DNA from: Pegea sp. RAD2-039
Lineage: Eukaryota; Chordata; Thaliacea; Salpida; Salpidae
Assembly: GCA_034620365.1 (NCBI GenBank)
Contig: JAQGEQ010000161.1
Location: 558,001-622,000 of the forward strand
Direction of reading: 5' to 3'
Length of the DNA stretch: 64,000 bases
The notes below the pieces were generated by a model. It did not search any database and was not told where the DNA came from. It worked only from the letters and a program-made list of their open reading frames with translations. Within the stretch, counting starts at the first letter, position 1. Every line of letters starts with the position of its first letter. Positions 31,385 through 44,900 of this stretch are shown in pieces. The translations under genes and the position numbers were made by a program.

Positions 31385-33030
31385 TTTTATTTACTTCAAT
31401 AAAAGCAAAGGAGGGCACCTAAAGATAGCACCTCCCGCTAACACACATTCTCACAAATAACACCTATTAACCTAGAAATATTAAAAGCAAAAGATGTAAC
31501 ACATGGCATTTCAGTAGCTCTCAAAGCATATAACAATGAACAATTACATAGAATGTTAATAATATAAAAAGGAGAAAAAAAAATCACAGTTTAGAAATGA
31601 CAGTTGTGGTAATATTAAGACGATTCAATTTCTGCTTGAACAACATGAGTAATTCTGACATGACAACTTTTGATGGCAGCTGGTTCCAAGTACTAACTGT
31701 GCGGTATGAGAAAAACAAATTCGCTCTGATTAATGTACCGGGTGATATGGGCTTATCAAGTTGTAATGTGTGTCGTCTGAGTTGATATAACTTGAGGGAA
31801 AGACTACTGGAAACATTTCATCAAATTTAAGGTCAATTAAATAGTGGATACATTTAAAAATAAGAATTAAGTCGTATCTAATCCGTCTAATTTCCAAGGT
31901 ATCTAAATTGAAAAAGCTAAGACGATGTTTATAACTATCGTATTTAATATTAAGTTTCCTGCATACTAATCTCGTAAATGTCGCTTGAATAGACTCGATT
32001 TTTTTATATTACCAACTTGATATGGCATCCATGCACTAACATTGTATTCAAGAATTGGACGTACGTATAATTTGAAAACATTGATAAAAAGCATGAATCC
32101 TTAGAATTAAAGGTTCTTATAATAAGGCAGACAAAGTTGATTAATTTTGCAAAGATTTTGAAAACGTCTTTGTGCAATTTAAAGTCATATGATCGAGTAA
32201 TGCCAAGGTATATGACCAAAAATATTCGTTGATTAATAAATCCATTGATAGAATATTGGTTCAGGAAATTTGCAACTGGTTTATGGGAAAACAGTTTTTT
32301 ACAGTGTGTAGTGCAGTTTGTAGCTTTGAAGGATTGCAAGATAATAACTTGGTGTCATCTACATACACAAACACACTGACATCATCTACTGCTACTAGTC
32401 TTCTGATGAGGTTTTCAGTGAAAATTAAAAAGAGAAGGGGAACCAGAACGGAACTCTGAGGAACACTACTGGTGGCTTGACTAGGAGTAGATACAGATCT
32501 TTCAATGTAAGTTTGTTGGATTCTGCCTGATAAGTAATCTTCAATTCACTTTAAGATAAAGCTTGTGGTTTTTAAACTTTTTAATACAATAATGAACTTG
32601 TTGTGTGGGACAGAATCGAACGCTGTAGCAAAATCGAGATATATGATGTCACAGGGAGTGTTACTTTCATAATGGGGTGTAAGCTCATTGAGAAAAGTGA
32701 GATGTTGAGTCAGGGAAGATCTCCGTTTCACAAAGCCATGCTGAACATCAGATATTAGATGGTGCTCCATCAAATGACTGGTCATATGTTTGTAAATGAT
32801 ATACTCTTGAGTTCTGTCGATAACTGAAGTCAGCGAAACTGGTCTGTAGTTAAGTGCGGTGTTTCTGGGACCCTTTTTATGAATTAGAGTAATAATAGCT
32901 TTCTTCCAAATTTGTGGAACTCTTCCTCGCCTCAGAGTCATCTTAAAGAAAAGCGATAAGGGTAGTTATAAGGAGGAAGTAGTTTTTTTAACAACAAAGC
33001 TTGGATTTGATCTGGGTAGTTGGAAACTGA
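31385..33030 (-). mobile_element. CR1/jockey-like LINE fragment, same family as 10540-11880
   Basis: Read on the minus strand, the best-preserved segment (32546-32941) carries the front of a reverse transcriptase: VPQIWKKAIITLIHKKG, NYRPVSLTSVIDR, HGFVKRRSS and IIYLDFATAFDSVPH. Weaker sequence upstream (to about 33030), in another frame, resembles the family's PDQI-A-LLLKKL block. The remaining RT and C-terminal region continue to the 3' tail at 31385 with frame breaks. The 3' end matches the LINE at 11800-11875. Non-functional. Confidence 0.85.
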
Positions 33031-33718
33031 TGATTTTAAAGAAGAAAAATAATTTTCTTATATAATTATAATTACAAAGTTTTCGTAGTCAAGTTATTTT
33101 AAATTTTGTTTTAAAACTTTAGTTATGAAAACTTTCCGCAATTTTCAAGGATTTTAGTAAAACTTTAAGATTGTACAGCGGAATGATTAATTAGATACTT
33201 TAAAAACATTTTTCTAAAAAATTTTAACCATTATAAACAAGCATTAATCTTGTCTTCTTTCTAAAATTGTTCCATAACTTTTTAGTTCATAATAATACCT
33301 TTAAAATATTTTTTAGTTTATTTCGTTTTTAATTGATGGTTTTTGTGATGAAAAGCTGTATAGTTAACAATATAATGTAAAAATTATATTTTTTGACCTG
33401 GAGAAGTTATATTTAATGAGCATTTTGTATATATGTTTGCATGCGGGAGTTTTTTCCATAGTAACTTGAAGAAAAAGGCAAAAAAAATGTGATTTTTGCT
33501 TCTTCAAATATATTTGCTGGCATTGATTTAAAAGGATACTAACATGATATAAAATTAGAATTTTATATCTATCAAACAAACCTGAACATTTCATAAGTTA
33601 AAATAAATCTGTTGAAGTACTAGAAGAAGTTTGCTTTTGAGTTTAATAAAGTAAATAATATTTGTTTATTTTTTGTAAATTTATAAACTAAATCTTTTTT
33701 ATTTTTACAGACTAGTGA
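33031..33718. other. Intergenic stretch before the kinesin gene
   Basis: AT-rich, with no supported feature until the pyrimidine-rich acceptor (TTTTTTATTTTTACAG, ending 33710), which lies 8 bases before the kinesin ATG. Confidence 0.5.
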
Positions 33719-36700
33719 ATGATGTCTGAATCCAATCTTCTAGTTGCAGTTAGGCTCCGGCCTTTCATATCCTTTTTTCAAATTTCACTCATAGCTTCAG
33801 TTTATAATTTTAATTAATTAATTCTAAATAAGTTTAAGGAAATAAGTTTAAAGTCAAGGAAGTTAAGAAATAAATGTCTAAATTTAAGTAAGATTTATCT
33901 GTATTACAAAGAATTAACTTTCTTAACTTTTTAAAACAATTTAAATGAGAAAATACAAAATTCAAAACTGATTATACAAATGAATAAACAAACAACTACA
34001 ATTAGTGACCCTCATGATGATACACAAAGCAAAAGCTTCACATTTGATTATTCGTATTGGTCTCATGACGGATATATTGAAGATGAAAAAGGGTATTTTG
34101 CTCCAGTTGATAATAGATATGCTGACCAAGTAAGACCATAATTCAAATTTTTAAAATCTTAGATATGATTTCATTTTATATTTTATTTTTTAAAAATGTT
34201 TCTCTAAAGATTTATTTAAGTTTTTATGAATATATAAAGATGGAAGTGTTTAGTGATCTTGGAGTTGGCATCTTGAAAAATGCTTGGCAAGGATTCAACT
34301 GTTCATTATTTGCTTATGGCCAGACTGGTTCTGGAAAATCTTATTCTATGATTGGTAATCAATCAAACAAAGGTTTAATTTATTCATCATTCAACAAAAT
34401 ATTCTTCTATATGATTTATATCCAAAGTCATTTTCAGGAATAATTCCTGTTGTATGTGAAAAATTATTTGAAGAAATTGAAAACAATAAAATCAGTGATG
34501 ATGCCGAACGTCAAAATGAATATAAGGTGAAACTACATCTTTCTTTGGTTTATTTTATAAAATTTTTGTTCTTAGGTGACAGTTTCTATGTGTGAAATCT
34601 ACAATGAGACAGTAAGAGATTTATTAAATATAAAATCTAAAGGAAAACGGAACCTAAAAGTTCGTGAAAATCAACAAAAAGGATTTTATGGTGATGTCTT
34701 ATTCAGACTTTATACTCCAAAAAGTTATTTTTATTACTGACAGCTGAAGGCTTGACAATATTATCTGTATGTAGTTATGAAGATGTAGAAGTCTATATAG
34801 CCGAAGGAATTAGAAATAGGACATTAGCATCGACTAACATGAATACTACAAGCTCACGAGCACATACCATCGTTTCTATTACCTTTATTCAAAAAGGAAT
34901 TAATAACTTGGGTAAAAATATGACAAAAACTTCTGTTATCAACCTCGTTGACTTGGCTGGAAGGTAATTATTTCATTTCAGTTTTTGAAACTGATCATAA
35001 TTATAAAACTTGGTTAAAAATTTCGAATGTAGGATTGAAAATATCTTTGTTGCTACTAAAGTTTTAGTAATTTAAATATAATACAAATATGAAATACAAA
35101 AGTAAATACTTGATAGTATATTTATTTGATATCTTTCAAAATATATTAATTTTTTAGAACTTATCCTTTGAAAATTATTTAAAAAACCATTTAATTAATT
35201 TGCAAAAACTCCAAATAACCTTTTCTAAAAGTCAAAAAATCAAAGATTTAAAAGACATAAATTGATTCATCCAGTGAACGCGCAGACAGAGCTGGTTCTT
35301 ATGGAGCTCGCTTAAGAGAAGGGTCTTTGATCAACAAGAGCCTGAGTTGTCTTGGAAACTGTGTAAGAGCAGTCTCTGAGATTCAATCTGGTAAACGGAA
35401 GATAGTTCCGTTTAGAGATTCGGTTTTGACCTGTTTACTCAAGAATGCTTTGGGAGGGAATAGCAAGACAGTGATGGTTTGATACTTTCAATTATACTTT
35501 TATATTGTTTTAACAACATTCAAACTTAATTTTCGACTTTTTTACTCAATCTAACTTGTAATTGGTTTATACAAAAAGGTTGCCGCATTAAGTCCAGCTG
35601 ATATCAATTATGATGAAACTCTATCAACTCTAAGATTTGCCCAGAGAGCAAAATCGATTAAAACTAGAGCTGTGGTTAACGAAAGTCCAACTGATCGTTT
35701 GATAAGAGAGCTGAAAGATGAGATTGAACGCTTACAAGGTTTTTAATTATCTACTATCGAGTTTTAGCTAGAAATTAAAAAGTAACTTATTAGAGAACCT
35801 GTTTTGGTTTTTCTTTTTATTATCTTTAAATTTAACTTTTTGTCTTTCATTTATAATAACAAGTTTTGAATCTTATTTCTAAAAGTTTTTAAAACGTTTG
35901 TTTCTAATTATTTTGTAAATACCTATGTTGAAAGTTGATTTTCAATCTAAGGTTCTAGTAATTGAGGATATAGTTCTAAACTTATGGTTGTTATAGGGTT
36001 TCAAAATGTTGTAAAACTTGGAATTTAAGTTTTCAGTTACTTCTTTGATATTTCAAACTGTATATAAAAAAAAGTATTTCAAATTATTTCTAAATCTAAT
36101 AACTTAATGATAGTGAAGACCCAATTTTAATTTGACAATTTAGGTTTATAGAACTAATTAATCTAAATAACTATTTTGAAGAAAAACTGAAATCTCAAAG
36201 TATCCCAACGATGGTTCGCGAAGGTATCTCCTCAGAAGAGGTCGAAGAAATGAAGAAGCTGCAAGAAGAAGAAGTAAGAACAAAAAAACGAGTTGTAAAA
36301 AGATTCAATTCTTATTTCAAACTTCGGTTTTCTTATTTAACTGAGAAAATCATCACCAGCTTAAAAGAAATAAAAAAGAAATGGAAAATTTGAATCGTAC
36401 ATGGCAGGATCGTGTTGAAAGAGAAAAAAGGAAAAAAGATAAGAGCAAAAAGAAGCTGAAAGAAGTGAAAGAAGAGCAGGTAAGATGACGAGTCTAAGAA
36501 GAAGTCTTCTGAACAGTTTGTTGGTAGAAACGAATGAAAAGCACACCTCATCTGTGGAATCTTAATGAAGACCCATTCCTTTCCGGAAGAATTGTTCACT
36601 TTACTCACCCTGGAGTAACCACTATTGGTAGTGATGAAAATATGGTCGTTGTAATAAAAGGCCTAGGGTTTGTACTTGTACCAAGTTATTTGAAATTTGT

Positions 36701-39700
36701 AGAAAAAAAAGTTTAAAATCGATGCTTTTGTAGAATTTTAGAAAATCACGCTACAGTAGAAAATATTGCGAATGATGAAATTACGATTGAAGTTTCGTCT
36801 ACTTTCAGTAAAGTTTTATTGAATGGAAAACAGATTAATGAAAAGATGAAGTTACATCACAACGACAGGTTGAAATATTTCAGAGAAACTATTTTACAAT
36901 TTCATCTCCATCTCGTAGAGTTCTGCTTGGAACTAATCGCCTGTATGTCTTTCACCATCCTCAAGATGAATCAAAAAATATTAAGAAGAAAAATGATAAA
37001 AAAGAAATTTCTTTTGAATCTGCTCAAGTGGAGATTGCAGAAAACAAAAAAGCTCATTCACGATTATTAGAAAACTCAAATTGTAAATTTCCAACAAATC
37101 TTCATCCTTAAAAAATCTTCTTATTTCCAGACGATGTCTCTGAGCTCCAGGATTTTTTACAGATCAATCTTAAAGTAGATGAAGCAAATGCGATATCAGA
37201 AGAACTTGATGCCAAGATGTACTACAAGATCGTGTCCAGAGATCCTGATTCAGATAGCAAAGATAAAAGTCGCGTGAGCTTTCAATGACGTCGCACTTGT
37301 ACTCATCGATTGCCGATGACGTCATTTTAGATTCACGTGGTGGCTAAGAACCTGATGATAGGCAAGGAAGTTGTATGGAGCAAAAACGATTTTATTGAGC
37401 GCCAAGAAGCAATGCAGGAGATTTATCAAAAGTATTTTGAATTAGATAAAGATGATGATGAAATCAAAAGCGCTCGCGTAAGTCTGATAGATTAGTATTT
37501 GAAGAGACTTTTAGTTGTTAACAGGCAAGGTTTCCATTTGCGGATACAGAAGATGAAGTCATAGGGATTGCGAGTCTTTACCTTACATCACTTTGTTATC
37601 TGGTGATCTTTCAAACGCCTTCTCTACAAAACTGTTTTTATAAATTGAAATTTGTTTGAACATTTAGACTGATTGTAGCGACTCTCTTATCATCCGAGAC
37701 ATTTATGGCAAAGAGATTGGTCTTGTTGACACCGAGTTACTACCTCTTGATCACTTAGATGATCCAATCACGAATCAGTATTTAGAAAGTCCAACACAAA
37801 TACTTGGATCGAAGTTAAAGTTTAAAATTGTTATAAAACGACTTCGAAAATTGCCATCAGAAAATTATGAGGAGGTTGTTTTATTTTCAAGAATTAAATT
37901 ATTGGGTTTTACTTAATTTTTAACTAACATACATTTAACTTTTTCATATTTTCTTCTTTTAAGTAGTTTTAGTTTAAGACGTTTATTTGTACAATTTGTT
38001 TGTTATAGATATGGTGCAAATATCATATTCTTGGTGATAAATCAAGCACAAGTAAACGTATAAGCCCGTCGAAACATGAAGTTCAACTCGATTTTGAGCA
38101 AATTTTTGTTTTTAATTCTATTTCAGAGAAGGTTTGTATTAATTATTTACAATATTTATTATAAAGTTCAATATTTTTGAATTATTATGTCAACAATGTT
38201 TTTTTTCTTTAGATACTGGATTATCTACAGAGTACTTTGTTAGAGATCAAAATATTTGGAAAACGAAGTTTTGTAAGTTAGAAAATATTTGCTTTTACAA
38301 AAATTTGCAGAAAAGATAAATTTTCTCGTCAGATACCAACACAACATCAGAAAAGTACAAAAGAGTTAATAGCTATAGAAAGTGGTTTAAGTATTTTGAA
38401 AAACAATTTTAAACAAGAAGATACTGACAAAGAAAATGAGAATCTTCAGAATTTAAGAAATGAATTAAATCAATCTCAAAAAGCAAATCAAAAGGTTTTT
38501 ACAAACATTTTTTTCTAAAGTGGTTGCTGGTTTTATTTTGTTATTTTTAAGCTTTAATAGTGCTTGACGTTACAGATAATCAAACACCCTTTACATATAA
38601 ATTACTATTTACAATTAAAAACTTTATAAATTGAAAGTTTTGTCAAATTTGATTTAGATAGGGCTCCAAAAAAACAAAATAATTCAAAAAAATACGCGAT
38701 TGAGAGGTGACATTAACCTGATGAAGTTAAAACTGGTAACAAGTCGTAAAGATATCAATTTGATATATTCTTAATAAATTTTCTCAAAATTCAGGATACA
38801 ATAAAGAAGTTAGTTGAGATGGCAAAGTTAAAAAACAACAATACTATCACAGTAAGTAAATTATCTGATTAAAAGTTTTAATATTTTCAACTGATTCTTC
38901 TAAACAATCAACTCAATCAAACAAATTGTTTGTTTTCTGATTTTTACTTAAATTTTTATTTAAGCCTTGAAATAATATCAAAGTATTTTATAATTCCCTT
39001 CCCTATTCGATTACTACATCAAAATCTATCGCGTTTTTTAAAACTTTGTAAAATTGAAAAGATCCAAGTAGTTTCCTTATCAAGTGATACCGCCAGTTTC
39101 TTCTTCTATTTTATCATATCAAACTTTTGATTCGTAATTTACTTTTACAGTATTTATGTTCTTTCTATACTAATATTGAATTGGGATACCTAAGACCTTC
39201 CAATTAGCTCTTTACTCGTAATATTTGGTTTTTGTCCTCTATAAGAGCTGTTGAATTTGTCACTCGCAGCCACGCGTTGAATAAATAAATAAATAAATAA
39301 AATGAAAATAATAATACGAATATTGATAATCTAATTGTGGTCTTTCAATAATAAAATTTAAAGTGTAGTACAAACCACCGTATTTCAAATTTTAGGAACT
39401 CTTAGACTAATAGAAGCAATCTAAAAAATTTTAAAAGCAAGTCGTGTGCTTAGTGGTCTATAAGAGTCATTTGCTTCTTGTAGATAGAAAGTGATTGAAG
39501 GTGTTGTGTATGCTTCTAAGAAAACTTCCAGTTTGCTTTGAAAACCTTTGAACTCAAGTTTAAGTGACATTTAAGAGCAAATAAAATTTCATTTCGTTCA
39601 AACAAAATTAAATCTTTTTATTTGAGCAGCTTCTATTTTAGTTAATTGAAACTAAAATATAAAAATTTTTATGATAGAGACCATGAAAAAAACTTTTAAA

Positions 39701-40600
39701 ACTCGCAGTGATAAAACCCAATAACGTCAAGTATAATCCTTCTAACAATACCCCACGCGTAGAGAGCTGTCTACATCATTAAAGAAATCTCTTTATGAAT
39801 CTCTCATTTTCTTTATGTTTATTAAATTGGTTGCTATAAAACATATTTGCTTGTTTTATAGTTAAACTTTTTTGACGTTTTCAAGAGTGCTTTTGTTGTT
39901 TTATTTAAATTTTTTGAATGATGTTGTTTACTCGAATTTAGTTTTGTTGGTTTTAAATTTAAGTTCAATTATTTAATTGATATGTGTTGTTAGCAAATTA
40001 TTTTTATCTTAAACTGCAAAGTAATTTTCAAATATTTGTTTTTTTTAAGCAGCACATTTATTTTTGTTACAGACAATCTAATAATTTTTTATTTTAAATA
40101 GGATACATTTTGTTTAGAAATCATTTTGCTGAAACTTACTTACATTTTGTAATTAGTATCATACTTGGGTATTACTTTTGATGTATATAAATAGTTGACC
40201 AATATTATGTTTAATTAGTTTGTTTATTGATGCTTTGGGAGTTATAAAAACTTTTCTTCTAATAATAGAGCTTTATGTACTTCAGTTATAAGTTGTAAGA
40301 CCTTACTGGCCTTGAAACAAAATATATTAAGTGTGCCAAATACTGCTGGTGAATATGTTATAAAAATAATGATGTTCACTATATTTTTTGAAGGTATATG
40401 AACTTGAGCAAGTTCTCAAAATGAAAAAGAAAACCTCTGAAGAAAAAACTAAAGAAATTTTGAAAGGATTAAAGACAACTGATGATATATCCTCAGTAAA
40501 AGACAACCAACAAACCTCAAATGAAATTGCATCTGGGCAACCAATAATAAGAAGAAAGAGTTTAGATTCTAAAAAATCAATAATTTGTAACATTTTGTAA
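33719..40600 (+). CDS. Kinesin-3 family motor with FHA domain (KIF28-like), C-terminal CaaX-like motif
   Basis: Twenty-three exons give about 1040 residues. The motor spans about residues 1-395 and contains [21 protein letters not shown] (P-loop), NTTSSRAHT (switch I, normally SSRSH), [14 protein letters not shown] (switch II, built across the 34963/35275 splice) and [19 protein letters not shown] charged coiled coil follows. Then an FHA domain starts with [16 protein letters not shown] (36528), the order seen in kinesin-3 proteins. Exons 37131-38272 encode the kinesin-3 type region after the FHA domain; short coiled coils come last. The tail (40394-40600) ends KKSIICNIL, which fits a CaaX box with Leu last and basic residues just before it. 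Kinesin-3 motors carry membrane cargo along microtubules. KIF28-like is my best guess; KIF16B or KIF1 types are possible. The exon 1 donor (33799) and exon 2 acceptor (33950) are the weakest part of the model. Confidence 0.88.
39181..39301 (+). repeat. Retroposon 3' tail (family C), copy 2, in kinesin intron 22
   Basis: Colinear with 29848-29952: GGGATACCTAAGACC, TATAAGAGCTGTTGAATTTG, TCACTCGCAGCCACGCGTTG, then about six ATAA units. It sits in the 1.5 kb intron before the last kinesin exon. Confidence 0.55.
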
Positions 40601-41912
40601 TCTCTTTTTTGAAAATATTGAATATTAATCAGAAAGAATCAAATATGACCTCAGTAAGAATCTTTAATTATATTAGCACTTTTAAGTGACCAAATTGATA
40701 AAATAAATTTGTGTTGGTTGTGATAAGGCTTTAAAGTTAAACTTTGAGCTTGAGATCTTTGAGGTCTTTAAGGTCTTTGAGATCTTTAAAGTCGGACTTT
40801 TAGTGACTATTTGATCAAATTTTTAATACTTTGTTTTCACCTTTTTACATAAGCTGTGATGAAATTAGAAATTAAAAAATATAGCTGAAACATATTTTTA
40901 AATAAAATGAAAAATGTTATTTGTCAATTTGTTGTAAAAACGATTTTTTAGAAATGGTTTTATAGAAAGCAAAAAATTTCACGAAAACAAAAGCAGGTAC
41001 TAAAAGTTCAAACACAAAAAATTGTTCAACAATTTTATTGATAGCTTCAAAATTGTTCATAATTTTTATTATGTTTGTGTAACCTGGATATAAGAACAAT
41101 ATTTTTAACATAAACTGATGTTAAATCTGTAACTTGAAAGGTGTTTAAATTAAATGATACCAAATAAATAAAACAATTTTTATTTATTTTTCGATTTATA
41201 AGTAAGAATTGTCTTTAATAAAATCTTGGTTTTATAAATCAAAGATCTAAATACAATTCTTAAAGAACTGAAATGTTGCTTACCTTGTGAATAAAAACTG
41301 AACTTTTGCTGATGTTTTAACTAATAATTACTTGTAATTAATTCTAGTTCATTTAAAAAAAGATAGTCTAAAACTGATTTATCAAAAGTCGTTTTATAGT
41401 TATTTTTCATCTTATATTTGAAACTGGATTTAGGACTTGTTAAAACAAACATTCATAGAATTAGCATCGTATTAGAGAACATATTAAGATAAAAAACAAT
41501 GAAAAATGCTATGTGTTTTCAAAAACAGTTGAGTTATTTCATTAGGGTTTAGAGGATCAAAAATACTGTTATGCAAACTAATAACAAGTGCGAATGTGAA
41601 CCATAGTTTTATTATACTATAACAAATGTCCTAGTTTATAAAACATGAAATCATTTAAGTTAGGAATGATATGAAGAGGGTTAAAGTATCCACTTATGCT
41701 AAAATGACGCTGCTTATTAAGATAATAACCGTTGTTATATTGAAACAGAAGTTTAAATGTCTATGAGTAACTAAACTGCTGTTACAAGAAAAGTAAGCGC
41801 TTATCACTGACAGAACTGATGAAATAGTAAGTTATTCCTCAAGCTATTGTCTCATTCAAACAAACTTTATACAACAAAACTTGTTTCAATTAAGCCAAGT
41901 GAGTATTTAACG
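40601..41912. other. Kinesin 3' region and ESRP upstream region
   Basis: Probable kinesin 3'UTR, followed by AT-rich sequence. At 40748-40792 there is a short imperfect tandem of TTTGAGATC/TTTGAGGTC-like units. The ESRP frame is open back to 41823, so its first exon may start upstream of the first Met at 41913. No clear promoter is seen. Confidence 0.5.
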
Positions 41913-44900
41913 ATGACTAAAGAAGCAGAATCAGACTCCGATCAGTATTGTGATATTATTGTTTTGCTTTTTTGTGGAACCACTGGTTTAAATGATTCTG
42001 AGTTACTTGGAAGTGATGAAAGCGATGTAGTTATTATTGCTTGGCAATTAATCGACATCAATATAAACAAGGTTAGAGCTTTTTTTCGATTAAAATGAGT
42101 TATTTAGCGAGTAAATTATTTACTTATTGCTTTAAAAAAATCAGTTCATAAACAGTTTTATTAATCGCTTAGTATCTAGACATTTTTACGATTAATTTCT
42201 TGTACAAAAATCTATTAAAGTTATTAAATAAAATTACTTCAAATTAACTGAGTAAAATTTGCTAATTTTTGATGACAAATTGAGAGTCTTTAAATTAAAC
42301 TTAAAGAAGTATACTTTTTAAAAACATATCAATACAAGATTATCTTCTATATAATAACTATTGTTATTAAATGATAATTATTTAAGCTTCTTTGTAAAAA
42401 AATATAAGTGGAAATATTTTTCTAACCTTTTTCTTGCTATCTTCAAAGATTTTAAGAATTATAAGAATTAGTTTGGATCATTTCAACTTTTAAAACAACT
42501 TCATAGCAATAAGTACTAAGTAGTCAATTTATTTGTTGATTTTAAATTATGTTGACAAGAGTACAGATAACTTGGAAGAATAATTTTAAAAACATCGTGC
42601 TTAATAGTTAGTGTGTTGATAAAATTGTATTTTATCAAAAATAATATTTGCTAATATACGAATTAAACCAATAGAACTAAATACACAATTATTAAAACAA
42701 TATTACAGGTTAAAAATAATCTGCATGCACTTATAAGTGTACTTAACAGTGCTAAACAGTTTTTGCTACATGTTTTATGACAATAATGATAACTAAAAAC
42801 AAATTACATAGTTTAAAGTGCTACATTTTCGTCATCAATGTTTTTAGACCGGCGACATCCACTATATTTACGTTAAACCGAAAGTAGAGAAGGTTCAAAG
42901 CCTCGCTGAATCAGTTGGTATAAGCGACAACATACTAGAAGATGCTCCTTCATTTACAGAAGCTATTAGACAGGTTTGCATAAAATAGTAAAATAAAATG
43001 ACTTTAAAAAACCAATTTACATTTGACAGTTTGAACAGACTTTAAGATATGAATTAAACGATCAGAAGCGAACTTGTAGCTTTACTCTTTGTACTGTTGG
43101 ACAGTCACATGTACGACAAGTACTTATGCCATCTGCTGTTCGAAACAACACATTTCTCCCCGACTTCTTCTACAGGTAATTTGATGCCAATTTTCAAAAG
43201 CATAAAAGTAGCTTGGAACTGCTAAGGATAAAAACTTGAAAATACGGAAGTTTTATTTTACACTGTTCTTCTAGAATGACAACGAGTTTAAGTTGCTTGG
43301 TTTTTGTAGAATTAAATTAAGATAACGTTCAAAAAAACTGCTATAAAATTCCTTTTGGTTTGAAAATAAATAAGTGATGCTTTCTATTTTTCTATTTTTC
43401 AGTTTTTTTGACCTAAAAAAAGAGTTTAAAAAATGCATCCTTAAAACCAATTCTGGAGGTCAACTTCTTCAACAGTTTGAAGATAAAAATCAACTGACAA
43501 TCGAAAATATGTTACAATGTATCCTTGTTATGCTTACAAACATATCATGTTTAATGAAGGCAATTTACTATTCAAAAAATTTGATTTGCCTTTTATTAAA
43601 ATAGTTTTTTACTTTTACTGTTTAAGAAAATACTTTGAATATTCTAATTACATAAATATTTTTAAGTAATTTCTAAAATAGTTGTTAATATGTCTGTGGT
43701 CTTCTGAGTTTACCTACTGACACAAAAGCATATGTTCGTAATTCTTTTTTGTTTGTTTATATGATAAACAGCTGTTAGAAACACACGGGTTTTTTACAAA
43801 CAAATGTCAAAACCTTATTATATGATCTTTTGCCACTAAAGTCGAAATGATTAATCAAAATAAATTACAATTTAAATTTAAACTTTAAACAAAAAATATT
43901 TTTTTTACTTTTATATATCATAAGTTCTTAGCTCATGGTTAAATTTGTTTACTTAAAGTAAAATTTAACGATGGTTTTTGTGAGAATTAATTCTAAGTTT
44001 GTATATTTTCAACTTTAATTTCTAAGTTTGAATCAAAAAATTTTTGTAAAGTTTAATTTAGTTTTTACGTTTAGTACAAGGCAAAATTTTATATAAAAAG
44101 AAAATAGTTTACTATAAATACATTTCAGTAGTGAATTGTACTTGACAAACAATTTATCAGTTCTTGATGTTACTGTGAAAAGTTTGGGGACATTTGGGGT
44201 TGACCACGTCCGAAAAATGAGCTCAATAGTACAAATACTACTGTCAGAAAAATATGGTCACGTGTTTGTAGTTCCTGAAAGAATTATTGAAAACTTTGAA
44301 ACAAAGCCAGGGTTAGATACAAACAATTATGATGATATTATTTGTTGAATGTTTGTTTTGAAAAGATGTAGCTCAAGTGATGCAGTTTTGGATGAAACTG
44401 TTGTCAGGGCAAGAGGACTACCTTGGCAAGCTTCTGACCACGATGTTGCAAGATTTTTCAAGGGTCTTAATATTTCCAGGTGATAAAGATCTCAGTCTCG
44501 CAAATTTCCTGAATCTTAAACTAAAATGTAATTGTTGTAAGCAAATATTTCTATATAGTTATTTTTCCATCTTTTTTATTTTGGTTCTTCTTCTTTTACT
44601 CAGAGGCGGGGTCGCTCTTGTTCTTAATAATCATGGAAGACGAAACGGAGAGGCGCTGGTTCGATTTAACAGCGAATATGAGCGGGAATTGGCTTTGCTA
44701 CGTCACAAACACCACATGGGTAACAGATATATTGAGGTAAGAATCTGATTCAATTATTATTTAGTAAGAAACGGACAATAAGTTCAACTGATAGAAGGAA
44801 ATGATTAGTGTAAAGCGCATGAAAACACTTTGTAGATTTTTGAACAAACAATCAGTTGGTTTAGTCATTGTCTTAACTTGTAGTTGCTCTTAAAGCTTTT

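Noticed and set aside
35275-35300. Broken switch II in the kinesin (apparent AGR rather than AGS)
   Set aside because: The codon is split by an intron; splicing 34963 to 35275 gives the normal DLAGSE.
36333-36608. Minus-strand frame of 91 codons
   Set aside because: Antisense shadow of Lys/Glu-rich kinesin coiled-coil exons.
44123-44160. U2-like acceptor TTTCAG at 44128 for ESRP exon 5
   Set aside because: Joined to the 43518 donor it shifts the frame; the AG at 44160 keeps frame and fits the U12 branch spacing.
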